64,000 bases of DNA from Lunularia cruciata (taxonomy: Eukaryota; Streptophyta; Marchantiopsida; Lunulariales; Lunulariaceae). The first letter of the stretch is position 1, and each line of letters begins with the position of its first letter. The DNA lies in NCBI GenBank assembly GCA_948567375.1, contig OX419760.1, positions 58,590,001-58,654,000 of the forward strand, given 5' to 3'. A program made the translations under genes and the position numbers. Shown in pieces: positions 1 through 10,717 of this stretch. The notes under the pieces are model-generated. The model worked only from the letters and a program-made list of their open reading frames with translations, ran no database searches and was not told the DNA's origin.

Positions 1-1400
1 GCTCGTCAACCATCCTACCTCAGCCATATAGTTCCCCCCTCACCGTCCTTCCTATCGTGTCTGAGAGCATTTGATAGGAGGATTGTGGGAGTCTTTGGTG
101 ATATTATTGGACGAGGGACTTTTGAGTGAGTGGCAGGGGATTTGGCACGTAGTCAGACGGCTCTACCAATCTCATGTGGTGGGGTTGGCTTGCTTTCTAT
201 GGAGGAGATGGCACCTATAGCATTTTTGGGTAGTTAGGCTCTCTTGGCACCCCTACTTTCCTCTTGTTTTGTGGTTGCTGATAGGCCGGTTTTGGAGACT
301 TATGTGACAGAGGTGGAGGGAGGATCCTTTTCTCTCCAGGTGTTATTGTGGCATACGAGAGATAGTCTATCCCCACGAGCACGAGAGGGTTTTCCACCAT
401 TTGCTTCACTATCGTCAGATTGGACTAGAGGTTTACAGTCTTCCTTGATGGATGATAGTGTGAGCATACGCTACATTCTCTCTTAGTTGACTCGTCCATT
501 CCTCAGGCTACTAGAGCACATCTACACTCCTACTTCGGCAAGGGTGCAGGCTCGTGGATCCTAGCTCGATCGTGCATTAGGGCTTTCTGACTCGCACCGG
601 CTACTTTCTCTAGAGCGATGAGGTTTTTCCTAGGTTTGGTCCACCCATCTGCATCTTCACTACTCACTCGTGAGTGTGGTTCTACACTAGATGCAGCGGT
701 GGTCCACATGACACGGTGTCCTTTTGGAGGACAAAGGATAGCTACCCCTGATGCCATTAGAGACATAGTGTTTGTTGTGGCACGAGAGAGTGGATACTTG
801 GCTTGGAGGGAGCATTCGTATGCTTTGCAGACAACACGTGTCAGGGAAGACTTATACTTGGTCCGAGATGATCAGGTGACAGTAGCGGATATCGTGGTCA
901 CAGACCCTACGCGGGATACAGTTTCGGAGGGAGTGATTACCCATCCCCCTGGATGGGCGGCGAGTGCAGCAGCAGGTCGCAAACTCTCCAAGTATAGGGG
1001 CATGCAGCGAGGTCACCTCTTTGTTCCTCTAGCCTTGGAGTTATATGGAGCGATGGACACGGCATTTGACACATTTGTCAAGGAGTGCACGAGAGCTTAT
1101 CATGTTAGGCGTCAGGGGGTACCACTCTCACTCTCATACTTTGTAGCATATTTTAGACAGCGTGTGTCCATTGCTCTACTGAGGGCAATGGCGGGTGCAA
1201 TCCATAAGAGAGCAATCACATAAGGTGATGTTTCTTTGGATGATCCAATTGTGTGTAGACTGTACGACTTGCATAGCTCGGATATCTTAGGTGCGGTAGG
1301 GCAAATTTCTCGTACAAACTCTATTGGGGCTTACCCCATGTTACCTTTTTTGTCTCTCCCTTGTGCGGCTTGATGGGGTCTTCCCATCCTTCATTTATCC
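1..1400 (+). mobile_element. LINE (non-LTR retrotransposon) copy 1, 3' part
   Basis: This is the 3' end of a non-LTR retrotransposon whose 5' part lies outside the window. Around 150-230 the plus strand encodes the post-palm block ALPISCGGVGL followed by an acidic stretch, typical of the region after the LINE reverse transcriptase palm. About 530-1223 encodes the C-terminal Cys/His and DAIRD block. The 3' untranslated tail ends near a GATGGGGTCTTCCCATCCTT-type motif at about 1371-1395. A second copy, on the minus strand, matches it over its full length (10718-11553 plus 19604-20140). Several frame changes between 1 and 600 show it is dead. The family is recognised from its motifs; the exact clade is not assigned. 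Confidence 0.75.
618..1223 (+). pseudogene. LINE polyprotein C-terminal domain (zinc-binding plus nuclease-like)
   Basis: A clean 201-codon frame encodes the C-terminus of the LINE protein. Near residues 19-35 it has a Cys-x-Ser...His-x3-Cys-Pro arrangement followed by GGQRIATPDAIRD. This is the usual CG-(LD)-H-C-P-GG-R-(H)DAIRD signature that follows the reverse transcriptase in many plant and animal LINEs. Further on, VADIVVTDPTR (about residues 88-98) resembles the acidic core of a PD-(D/E)xK restriction-like endonuclease; that link is inference. The end (YFRQRVSIALLRAMAGAI) is the conserved terminal helix. The reading frame upstream is shifted, so this is only a fragment. The listed ATG is the first in the frame, not a proven start. 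Confidence 0.6.
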
Positions 1401-2441
1401 TGGGCGGTCGCCTTTTATCGTTTGTCAAAAGTCAATGCAAGGTCAATCAGTTCCTTGCGGGTAGCTGGAGAGCATTTGGAACGACAGAAAAGGATGGACT
1501 CATCATAAATGCAAACACCCACTACCCTACCCAGAAGAAACAGAAAAAGGCGACCACATAGAACGATGAGGCCTACCCTTCGGTGAAACTATTCAGGTTT
1601 TAAAAGAATGGATTATGTATTCTCTAGAGAAGGTAACAGGAATAGTATCAAGTGTTAAATTTATACAGATTTTATTTTTTATCTTTTCACATTTTATTCT
1701 TCAAAGGTCTTTGTCTATTAATATGTGAATATCATCCAGCTGTAGATTTGGTTGTTCCCAAACATACGATTTATTTACACAGGACACACTACATACTTGT
1801 ATATGGTGGCGAGAGAAGTGCTCTGTAACTGCCCTGTACAGAGTTCTACCTCCCAATTGTAATTGCCCTGTACAGAGTTTTACCTCCCAATAGTGACATA
1901 CACTGGTACCCCGGCTTAGTGTCACTATTAGGGGAATTGTGCGCAACCTCGGTGACTGTGTGCACATCCTATCTTCTCTACCTGGGTAATAATAGATCCA
2001 TAAAAATCTATACTTGAATCATGAAGTCATAAAGATAAACAGCGGTACACGACGAGTGGGTTTGGAAGTTCCACTGATGTTGTATATTTAATTCCAGACA
2101 AGGATCACCCATATAGAACACAATATACATTTATCGAGCCTCGATTCTACAAATGCGAAACCTCATAATAACCTCCTTAAGACCCAATAAATCCTTGAAA
2201 AGGTTATTACGACCTACAATCCTAAACCCCTCGGACCACAGCTCAAAACTTGTCGTCAGGCTGCTTAAGCGTTACTATGCGAGGTTATTCAAAGTAATTC
2301 AAACTACAACTTGCCAATGCAATGATCCAATGAAGTCTGCAACTAAGTTAACTCCATTATTCCTGCTCAAGTTCAGTAAAGGGTATAAGCCCCGGCATCA
2401 CTGTGCGTTTTGTCTGACAAGAATATCCAGGCATCGTCTGC
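1401..2441. other. No recognisable gene
   Basis: AT-rich sequence after the LINE tail. An open frame at 2153-2449 (+, 98 codons) is Arg/Lys/Leu-rich, has no recognisable domain and no codon signal I would trust. The only structured item is the short tandem repeat at 1825-1892. Confidence 0.4.
1825..1892. repeat. Two-copy tandem repeat, 34-bp unit
   Basis: The units 1825-1858 and 1859-1892 both read GTAAnTGCCCTGTACAGAGT at their start and differ at three positions. No function is evident. Confidence 0.8.
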
Positions 2442-2732
2442 CTTTGTGAATCGTATCCGCGTCGATGATGTCCGTCTGATTAGATTGCCCTCTATGAGTC
2501 CTTGATTCTCCTATAGAAAACTCGTGTACACAGAGACTGGAGAGCACACCGTGTGTAGACACAACTTTTTACTCAGACACAATGAAAAGAATAGTGACCA
2601 CATATGCTCGATGTTGTGCATGATACAACTTGCTCATGTGATGGAGCGCATAACTATTGTAGGCAGTTATAGCGTATTAACAACGGGTCAATCTACTTAT
2701 CAGGCTAGATAAAGCTCGAGGTAGGTAACTTA
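2442..2732 (+). repeat. 291-bp direct repeat, left copy
   Basis: This block starts CTTTGTGAATCGTATCCGCG and is repeated in the same orientation at 10194-10487 with a handful of substitutions and small indels (for instance 2- and 1-bp insertions in the right copy). The two copies bracket the copia element and about 2.6 kb of other sequence. They could be terminal repeats of a small non-autonomous LTR element or copies of a short interspersed repeat. I saw neither clear TG...CA ends with a target duplication nor coding sequence between them. Confidence 0.75.
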
Positions 2733-3165
2733 TGTATCCGTGAAGAAATTCTCCTTTATCTCAGCCATCAACCTCTTCTGCGGTATGCACCTAGATACAC
2801 TTTAACAATGGTGGAAGCCAACCCTGGTATAAAGGCATGATTAGTTCCACAAAGTTCACTTCACTGACTATAGTAAACAACTTGTCGTTTAATAAAAGTG
2901 GAAGTCTGATTTAAACGTCAAGGTACAGCATCACATTTTACACCTAAGGAAGGTACAGCCCAACTATGAATGTTATTTATTTCAACGGAAAAAATTTTAC
3001 AAAATAAAAAAACAAGTTTATTAAATTCAAATCTTTTCGAAGAAATACTTTTTTGGTGCACATAAAAAAATAAAAAAATTATTGGCACAAAGCGTGTAGC
3101 ACCGCAACTCAGCTCCGAACATGCTTGTTAACACCCAAATATACGAGGACATTGCTCAACTCTAA

Positions 3166-3285
3166 ATGGCAGACAGAAACAGAGGAATGCGAAGTAGGGG
3201 ACCTTCTGCTGCTGCAGGGCGTGATCCTGAAAGAGTAGCCTTGAGAGAACACTTGAAGTTGGCCCACCACTCCGTGAAAAGCTAA
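3166..3285 (+). CDS. Small ORF, possible first exon, unknown function
   Basis: A 39-codon frame begins MADRNRGMRSRGPSAAAGRD and ends with a helical, basic stretch and TAA at 3283-3285. A GT within CACTCC/GTGAAAAG at 3273-3274 could be a donor, so this may be a 5' exon, but no partner exon was identified before the copia LTR at 3597. The Arg/Ala-rich start resembles a genuine N-terminus more than the surrounding noise does, but no family is recognised. It could equally be chance. Confidence 0.2.
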   Translation: MADRNRGMRSRGPSAAAGRDPERVALREHLKLAHHSVKS

Positions 3286-3596
3286 AGGAGATGATCTTCT
3301 TTGCAGTTCCAATGTAAATCTTTTTCATCTAGGCCGTTAGCACTAACGAACCACAACTCGAAGACTAGTCTGAAACACACTGCAGAACCTCCGCACGTTA
3401 CAGTTATCAGCCAAATCGACGACCCGTAAATGCAACAATCCCGAGTCTGATCCGTCTTACCTCATAGTCCAACTTTGAACAGGCCGAGGTGGACGTTTGT
3501 ACTACGTATCCTCAGATCGGAAAGTGATGTCGAAAGGGGCCAAGAGGAACAAAAGGCCAGGTCTTTTCACACTGCGAATGTCACGGATCTTGTGAG

Positions 3597-4000
3597 TGTT
3601 AGAAAATAAAGTCCCAAGGGACCTCTCGTAATAGCACATCATAAGGCCCATTAAGCATAAATCAGAGGACTAACAGGAAATAACGTGGTTCACTCCCTGT
3701 CCCGGAAGCTACCTCCACGGCTGAAACAGACTCACACCAGCCTTCGAACCTTTATTTCCATTGTACATATGTATATATATACAAACACATGGATAGTCAC
3801 TCTGTCATCTGTCTAAACTCCTGAATATAGACCTGCGTGAATTCATGAGTATTGACCACTCAAGATATCTAGTCACTTTAATACTCAACCTTAGAAGTGA
3901 CTGAATATATGTCCGCATGATACAGCAAGGAGTTTCCATCAGTCAAGTTTTGCTCTTGCTCTTGATCAGGCAAGTCACTTATAGCAAGCCAAACATAACA
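3597..4000 (-). repeat. Copia 3' LTR
   Basis: 404 bp, aligned without gaps to 8072-8475, with about seven differences. The ends are TGTTAGAAAA and AAACATAACA. The target duplication GTGAG precedes it at 3592-3596. Confidence 0.95.
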
Positions 4001-4015
4001 AACTCCACCTTTTGC
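4001..4015 (-). other. Copia polypurine tract
   Basis: On the minus strand this reads AAAAGGTGGAGTT directly against the 3' LTR, the expected priming site for plus-strand DNA synthesis. Confidence 0.8.
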
Positions 4016-4064
4016 TTGTATCCACCTTATCATCCCAAAGAGCAACATTGAATGTTAAGCAAGT

Positions 4065-5351
4065 TCATGCATAACTTGAACTCTCAACCGGAACAGGTTT
4101 AGTCAACATATCAGCTGCGTTTACCTCTGTGCCAATCTTTTGCAAATTGATTTCACCATTTGTCACAGCTTCCCTGATAAAATGGTGTCTCACATCAATA
4201 TGCTCTGTCCTTGAATGATATACTTGATTCTTTGCCAAGTGAATAGCACTTTGGCTATCACAAAAGAGTGTGGACTTCACATTAGGGAGTCCTATATCCT
4301 TGGCTAATCTTTGTAGCCATATTGCCTCCTTGGCAGCCTCAGTTGTTGCCATATATATTGCCTCTGTAGTAGAAAGAGCAACAGTAGATTGGAGAGTAGA
4401 CTTGCAACTTACTGCACCACCAACAAGTGTAAAAGCAAATCCTGTTGTAGACCTTCTCTTATCCAAGTCTCTGGCAAAATCAGAATCTACGTACCCTGTA
4501 ATTCCTCCTTCTTGTTCCTTCTCCACATCAAACTTAATGCCAATATTTATAGTCCCTTTCAAGTAACAAAGTATCCACTTCACAACTTCCCAATGTTGTT
4601 TCCCCGGATTTGCCATGCATCTACTCACCATGCTCACAGCATATGAGATGTCTGGTCTAGTGCAGACCATAGCATACATTAAACTCCCAACAGCACTAGC
4701 ATAAGGAATGTTGGACATTACTTTTCTCTCCTCCTCATTTGATGGACATTGCTCCAATGATATCCTGAAATGACTTGTCATTGGAGTGTTCACGGGTTTT
4801 GCTCTCTCCATGCCAAACCAAGCAAGTAATTTTTCCAAATATCTCCTTTGAGATATCCATAATTTTCCCTTGCTTCTGTCCCGATGGATTTCAATCCCAA
4901 GTACCCTCTTTGAAGAACCCAAGTCCTTCATATCAAACTCCTTACCAAGTTGTGCTTTCAATTTCTCCACCTCAACCCTATCCTTTGCAGCAATCAGCAT
5001 ATCATCCACATATAGTAACAAGATGATTAAATCAAATACTCTAGGTCCACTTAGCTTCTTGAGGTACACACAACAATCTGATTCACTTCTGTTATATCCC
5101 TGCTTCAACATGAAAGTATCAAATTTCATGTACCAAAGTTTTGGACTTTGCTTTAGTCCATATAAAGCCTTTTGTAACCTGCAAACCAAGTTCTGGTTCC
5201 TTGGTACCACAAAACCTTCAGGTTGATGCATATAAAACTCCTCCTCCAATTCTCCATGTAAAAAAGCAGTTGTAACATCTAGTTGCTCCAACTCCAAGTT
5301 ATGCAATGCAACTATTGCCAATAGTGCACGAATTGAAGAGATTTTTACCAC
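4065..5351 (-). pseudogene. Copia reverse transcriptase and RNase H
   Basis: This is a 428-codon open frame carrying the second half of copia pol. Reverse transcriptase motifs include LDVTTAFLHGELEEEFYMHQ near the start and the catalytic YVDD in LLLYVDDMLIAAKD at about residue 115. RNase H shows GYVDSDFARD and, later, SQSAIHLAKN and HSRTEHIDVRHHF. The position that is normally Glu in STTEAEYMA reads Ile (STTEAIYMA), so an RNase H catalytic acid appears to be lost. The frame is out of phase with the preceding integrase frame because one base is missing near 5393, so the polyprotein is broken. The listed start is only the first Met after the frame change. Confidence 0.9.
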
Positions 5352-6532
5352 TGGTGAAAAAATATCATTGAAGTCAATACCTTCTTTTGGCTGTAACCCT
5401 TTGCTACAAGCCTTGCTTTGTATCTATCTCCACCTGATTTTGGAAGTCCTTCCTTCTTCCAAAATATCCATCTGCAACCAATTGCCTTCTTTCCTATAGG
5501 CAATTTTTCAAGTCTCCAAGTTTGGTTCTTGGCCAAAGACTTCATCTCCTCTTCCATTGCACAATGCCACTTTTGACATTCTTGATCTTGCATTGCTTCT
5601 TCATATGAAGAAGGCTCACCATTCTCCATAAGAAGGGCATAAGCTACAAAAGAATCATCAAATCTCTTTGGAGGCCTTCTATCCCTATTTGGATACCTAC
5701 GTTCATGAATCACTTCTGGGCTTTGCTCTTCTAATGGTTCACTTGGTAGATCTACAAGAGGTGAAATGTCTTCATTTCCAGTATCAATATCTATCTTAAC
5801 AAAATCTGACTGAATTTGTTTTTTCTTTTCTTTTGCTATAGTAATATTCTTCATTGTACTAGTCTCATCAAAAACTACATCCCTACTCACAACAAGACAA
5901 CACCTTTCTGGATCACACAATCTATATCCCTTTGTATCCTTCTCATATCCCAAGAATATACATTTTCTAGATTTGGGGTCTAACTTTGTCCTTTGTTCTT
6001 GTTGAATATGAACATAAGCTATGCATCCAAATACTCTAAGTGAAGAGAAATCAACATGCCTACCTGTCCATTTTTCCATAGGTGTCTTACACTCAATATC
6101 AGTAGAGGGAGAAATTTTTACGAAATGACAAGCCGTATTTATAGCTTCTGCCCAAAAACTCTTCTCCAATCCAGCATTGCTTAACATACTTTTTGCTTTC
6201 TCCAAGAGTGTGCAATTTATCCGCTCTGCCACACCATTTTGTTGAGGAGTACCCGGTATGGTAAAGTGATGGATTATCCCTTCACTCTTACAATATCTAT
6301 CAAACTCTCCAGATTTGTATTCTCCACCATTATCAGACCTCAAACACAGCACTTTCCTTCCAGTTTGTTTCTCCATCATCACCTTCCATTGTTTAAAGAT
6401 AGAGAAGACCTCTGATTTTTGCTTTATGGTGTAGACCCATACTCTCCTAGAGTAATCATCAACCAAAGACACAAAATATAATGCTCCAGATTTTGAAGCT
6501 ACAGGTGCAGGGCCCCAAACATCAGAATGCAC
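5345..6532 (-). pseudogene. Copia integrase core and start of reverse transcriptase
   Basis: This 395-codon frame is separated from the upstream part by the in-frame TGA at 6560-6562. The retroviral-type integrase D-D-E residues are visible: HSDVWGP (first Asp), LRSDNGGEY (second Asp) and GTPQQNGVAER (Glu). The chain continues through the GKG-like FWKKEG segment and KARLVAKGYSQ, the beginning of the reverse transcriptase. There the frame is lost (about 5393) by deletion of one G in an A/G run, and the true continuation lies in the frame at 5351-4065. Confidence 0.9.
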
Positions 6533-6562
6533 ATAGTCTAAAATTCCCTTTGTGCAATGAAC

Positions 6563-7168
6563 TCATGTGGAAAAGCTTACCCTCCGTTGCTTTCCTAGTA
6601 CACAATGCTCACAGAATTTTAACTTACAACTTTTAATACCCTTCAGAAGTTGTTGCTTGGACAATTCACTTAGACCCCTTTCACTCATATGACCCAAACG
6701 GAGGTGCCATAACTGAGTAAGATCTTTGGGATCTTCATTTTCAGAAATAGTTCTTGCCACTCCTCCAGTGATGGTCTCTCCAACAAGCTCATAAAGGTTT
6801 TCTATCTTCTTTCCCTTCATCACAACCAATGCTCCTTTTGATACCTTGAGTGTTCCATTTTCTGCTCCCCACTTCCAACCATTTGAGTCCAAAGTGCCTA
6901 GTGATATCAAATTCTTCCTTAACTCAGGAACATGTCTCACATCAACAAGAGTCCTCACAATACCATCAAACATCTTAATGTGTATTGTACCAATGCCAAT
7001 AGCTTTACAAGCCATGTTATTCCCCATTATTACAGATCCTCCATTGAATGATTTGTACTCATGAAACCAGTCCTTATTTGGACACATATGGTAAGAGCAA
7101 CCTGAGTCCAATATCCATGACTCCTCAAATTGATCTTTGTCTTGGGTAGCACATAGAACATCATCCAC
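6563..7168 (-). pseudogene. Copia protease and integrase zinc finger
   Basis: This frame lies between two in-frame stops (TGA at 7199-7201 upstream, TGA at 6560-6562 downstream), in the same phase as gag and integrase. The aspartic protease active site is DSG in WILDSGCSYHMCP near residue 20. The C-terminal part is the GAG-pre-integrase/HHCC zinc-binding region, with LWHLRLGHMSERG followed by C-x2-C in FCEHCVLGKQ. Both stops differ from a sense codon by one change. Confidence 0.88.
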
Positions 7169-7201
7169 AATACCAGATGACTCAGCAATACTTGCTTGAT
7201 C

Positions 7202-8053
7202 TCAAAGTTGGCCTTTATCCTTGTTGGACTCAAGCCTCTTGTTGTTACAATCCTTCTTGAAATGTCCAACCTTCCCACAAATCCAGCACTTGCCTTTGAA
7301 ACCTCCAGTTCTAGGCTTGGATCTTGATTTACTCCTGATCTGATCTCTCTCTCTTGTCCTTCCTCTGATAAATAGAGCCTCTGAATTTGTCTTTTCTTGG
7401 TTGGGTCTTTTTCGCATCTCATTGGACAATAATGCTGAAGTGACCTCCTCACAGTTTATATCATCCTTCCCATATAGAAGAGTTGTGACTAGATGCTCAT
7501 ATGATGGAGAAAGTGAAGTCAATAACAGCAATGCCTTATCCTCCTCTTCTAACTTAACCTCTATGCTCATCAACTCACAAATGATTTTGTTGAAAGCATT
7601 GAGGTGCTCCATAATACTCTGGCCTTCCTTCATCCTCAACATATACAACTTCTGTTTAAGAAATAGTCTGTTTGTCAAAGACTTGGTCATATAAAGATTT
7701 TCCAATTTGGCCCATAGTTTTGGTGCAGATTCCTCATTCATAACATTGTATAGCACTTCATCAGAAAGATTCAACCTAATAGTGCTAATAGCTCTCAGAT
7801 CTGCATCTTCATCTTCCCCATCCTCATCACTTTTGTCCTCCTTTTTCTTCTTCATTGCTCCATGCAGTCCTTGCTGGACAAGAAGGTCCTTCATCTTCAG
7901 TTGCCAAAGTCCAATATTGTTTTTCCCATCAAACTTCTCCACTGCAAATTTAGCATTGGATATGGATATCACCCCTGCCATTGCTTTGCTGTGGACTTGC
8001 TTTTGGACCCACTTCCCTGCACCCTCAGATCCCAAGACCCTCTTAAGGACCAA
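7202..8053 (-). pseudogene. Copia gag
   Basis: This is a 283-codon gag protein starting 5 bases inside the primer-binding site. It has the copia capsid-like segment (NIGLWQLKMKDLLVQQGL; later LYMLRMKEGQSIMEHLNAFN) and, near the C-terminus, a basic RGRTRERD-type region. The CCHC zinc knuckle CWICGKVGHFKKDC (CX2CX4HX4C) follows. It would form the nucleocapsid and bind element RNA. The frame ends at the TGA at 7199-7201, which lies in phase with the protease frame, so gag-pol translation would stop here. Confidence 0.9.
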
Positions 8054-8057
8054 CTAT

Positions 8058-8069
8058 GCTCTGATACCA
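8058..8069 (-). other. Copia primer-binding site (initiator Met tRNA)
   Basis: On the minus strand the two bases after the LTR are followed by TGGTATCAGAGC, the standard plant initiator-Met-tRNA complement used by copia elements. Confidence 0.95.
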
Positions 8070-8071
8070 AT

Positions 8072-8475
8072 TGTTAGAAAATACAGTCCCAAGGGACCTC
8101 TCGCAATAGCACATCATAAGGCCCATTAAGCATAAATCAGAGGACTAACAGGAAATAACTTGGTTCACTCCCTGTCCCGGAAGCTACCTCCACGGCTGAA
8201 ACAGGCTCACACCAGCCTTCGAACCTTTATTTCCATTGTACATATGTATATATATGCAAACACATGGATAGTCACTCTGTCATCTGTCTAAACTCCTGAA
8301 TATAGACCTGCGTGACTTCATGAGTATTGACCACTCAAGATATCTAGTCACTTTAATACTCAACCTTAGAAGTGACTGAATATATATCCGCATGATACAG
8401 CAAGGAGTTTCCATCAGTCAAGTTTTGCTCTTGCTCTTGATCAGGCAAGTCACTTATAGCAAGCCAAACATAACA
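8072..8475 (-). repeat. Copia 5' LTR
   Basis: 404 bp, partner of 3597-4000. It is followed by the target duplication GTGAG at 8476-8480. A TATATATA run near 8248-8257 may contain its TATA element. Confidence 0.95.
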
Positions 8476-10193
8476 GTGAGCACGAAGAACGCGGACCCAC
8501 CAACCATGCAGATTTGCTCTTCTTCTTGAGGTCTTGTGATCTCGATTTGTGTGTGTCATCCTTGTGCAGGGCCACGCTAATCATCTCTATACCGAGTTTC
8601 TTTGAGAAGACGGATTCCCTTATTATTGTGGTTGCCATGCACTTTTGGGCAAAGGAATGGAGGTAATTGAAACTGTATGGCCGACAAGTGGTAGAAAGAT
8701 CGGATGACGGAAGATTGAAGATTATACTATCTAATAGATGAAGAAGGAAGTGATCATATTTACGTGCTAGATTCGTCTTCAAACAAGAAGCCAAGTCAAG
8801 AGTGATCTTCTACATCAGGATCAACGCCCTCACATGAGCTACAAGGTGCTAGTAAATTCTCTCACGTGTGTATTCCTAGATTGAACTTAGTGAATGCTAT
8901 AAAGAGTCCCATGCAAATCATGGAACTAAAGAATGAAAACCTGGATTGCTTGCTAGGACCAGTACAGTACCAACAGCCCCAAACCTCTGGATGTTTTGCT
9001 ATGTTTGTCTCTATGGGACCATCTCTCATCATCACATCCTTGTTTGCTGCCAGCCTTGGCTGGCTGGCTGGCTGGCCTTTCAGATGTTTCAACTCAACAC
9101 AATTCAACTTTACCATTTTATTCATGTTGTCTGCAGATTTCCTCTCTTCCGAACAGTGGCTTGTACGGTACATAAATTTCTTACCCAAGCTGGTATGAGA
9201 GATATACTGGTATAGCAAGAGGACAAATATATTGATGTCGATTCCTTTGGAGCTTAGCCCCATTCACCTTGTAGATTGTATCTCTATACGGCTTGACGGG
9301 GTCTTCCCATCCTTCTTCTGTTATCCTGTGTGTGTCAATTTTATTCTTTTCGTGCCTCGCACTCCCTTTCCCTCGGGGTTTCACTCACACCCAAAACTAA
9401 GAGTTGGTTGATCGGTACTCAACAGGGTAGGGCTCTCTTATCCTATCCTGCGGCAGAACCACATTCTAAAGTTATGTTACAGATCTCGTCGTGGTTTGTA
9501 CAGTGAAAAGAGGCTATTGTTTTTCCCCGGCTGCGCTTCCGTTATTAGAGGCTGGCGTCAAAGTCAATAGGAAGTTTCAATTCGTACACATTGAATCTTA
9601 CGGGATCGCATCAGGGAGGTGACTAAAGAGGGATATCCTCGTATGGCCATTTGGTGTCAGGTCAATAAAATCCGGATAAATGAACAGAAACCCATGAAAT
9701 CTAGATGAATGGACAGAGACCAATTAAGCTTTGAAGTCACCTTCCACCATATCCAACAAGTCCATTCAACAAAATTTCGTGTAAACAGAAAGAATATCCA
9801 TAACACCTAGTGAGAATAAATAGAATAACACTAAATATTTTCCTATGGATGAATTGTTGCATGAAAGAGATCGTGGGTTTATGAAGGAATAGATGTTTGA
9901 CTTCTTATTGTTTTTACTACAAGAAGCAGGTTCTTCTCATCTCATCCTAATTGTCAGGATCCAGTTTCGGGCCCGGTGGGAAGATCGTTTGTTGTGATGT
10001 GATGTGATGTATGAGACCTTCCAATGCATTTGGTATGTTCCATCTAACACCAGCCAAGATGGGCTATCAAGAGTGACGAAAAATCTGTGTGACTGAATGA
10101 GCAGACCATGGCAGTCGATGATCTTAAACATAATGCATGACTATTTGTTTTATTATCGTTACTGAGGTACAGTCATATTTTAGAATCTGACAA
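8476..10193. other. No recognisable gene
   Basis: Open frames up to 133 codons occur on both strands (for example 8450-8794 and 8862-9263, minus) but none shows a known domain, and they overlap each other. A GGCT-type tetranucleotide run lies at 9055-9078 and a GATGT run at 9993-10012. A LINE 3' tail fragment is listed separately. Confidence 0.4.
9247..9330 (+). mobile_element. LINE 3' tail fragment
   Basis: It shares GGAGCTTAGCCCCAT and GACGGGGTCTTCCCATCCTT with the 3' ends of the LINE copies at about 1330-1395 and 10718-10800 (minus). No coding part is attached. Confidence 0.6.
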
Positions 10194-10487
10194 CTTTGTG
10201 AATCGTATCCGCGTCGATGATGTCCGTCTGATTAGATTGCCCTCTATGAGTCCTTGATTCTCCTATAGAAGAAAACTCGTGTACACAGAAGACTGGAGAG
10301 TACACCGTGTGTAGACACAACTTTTTACTCAGAAACCATGAAAAGAATAATGACCACATAAGCTCGATGTTGTGCATGATACAACTTGCTCATGTGATGG
10401 AGCACATAACTATTGTAGGCAGTTATAGGGTATTGACAACGGGTCAATCTACTTATCAGGCTAGATAAAGCTCGAGGTATGTAACTT
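10194..10487 (+). repeat. 294-bp direct repeat, right copy
   Basis: Nearly identical to 2442-2732, same orientation; see that entry. The similarity ends at GTAACTTA, after which the flanks differ. Confidence 0.75.
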
Positions 10488-10717
10488 AACTTAATCGTTT
10501 CTATTATAACCTGGTTCTTACATTCCCTCTTAAGTAAATAACCTCCAAGGCTATAATCTCGTTCAAACGGACCAAGTAGTGGTAAATGATGGGCAAGTTT
10601 TGTGCCCACTCATCTCAAGGTCAAACAATAAACTCTTATTATTAGCGCCAAGTTGCTTAATGCAGTGAAATCTAACAGCTATGTGTTTAGGAGAAAAGGG
10701 AGACTTTGTAGAAAACA

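Larger units (their letters stand above)
3597..8475 (-). mobile_element. Ty1/copia LTR retrotransposon, complete but inactivated
   Basis: The element reads on the minus strand: 5' LTR 8072-8475, primer-binding site 8058-8069, gag 8053-7202, protease and integrase N-terminus 7168-6563, integrase core 6532-5345, reverse transcriptase/RNase H 5351-4065, polypurine tract 4001-4015, 3' LTR 3597-4000. Gene order (integrase before reverse transcriptase) defines copia. Both LTRs are 404 bp with TGTTA...TAACA ends. GTGAG is present immediately outside both ends (3592-3596 and 8476-8480) as the 5-bp target duplication. I count about seven substitutions between the LTRs, so the insertion is fairly young. 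It is inactivated by in-frame stops at 7199-7201 and 6560-6562 and a one-base deletion near 5393. Confidence 0.95.

Noticed and set aside
3109-3328. Two overlapping minus-strand frames of 66-67 codons
   Set aside because: They overlap each other in different frames; neither has a domain. The plus-strand frame at 3166-3285 is slightly better but also weak.
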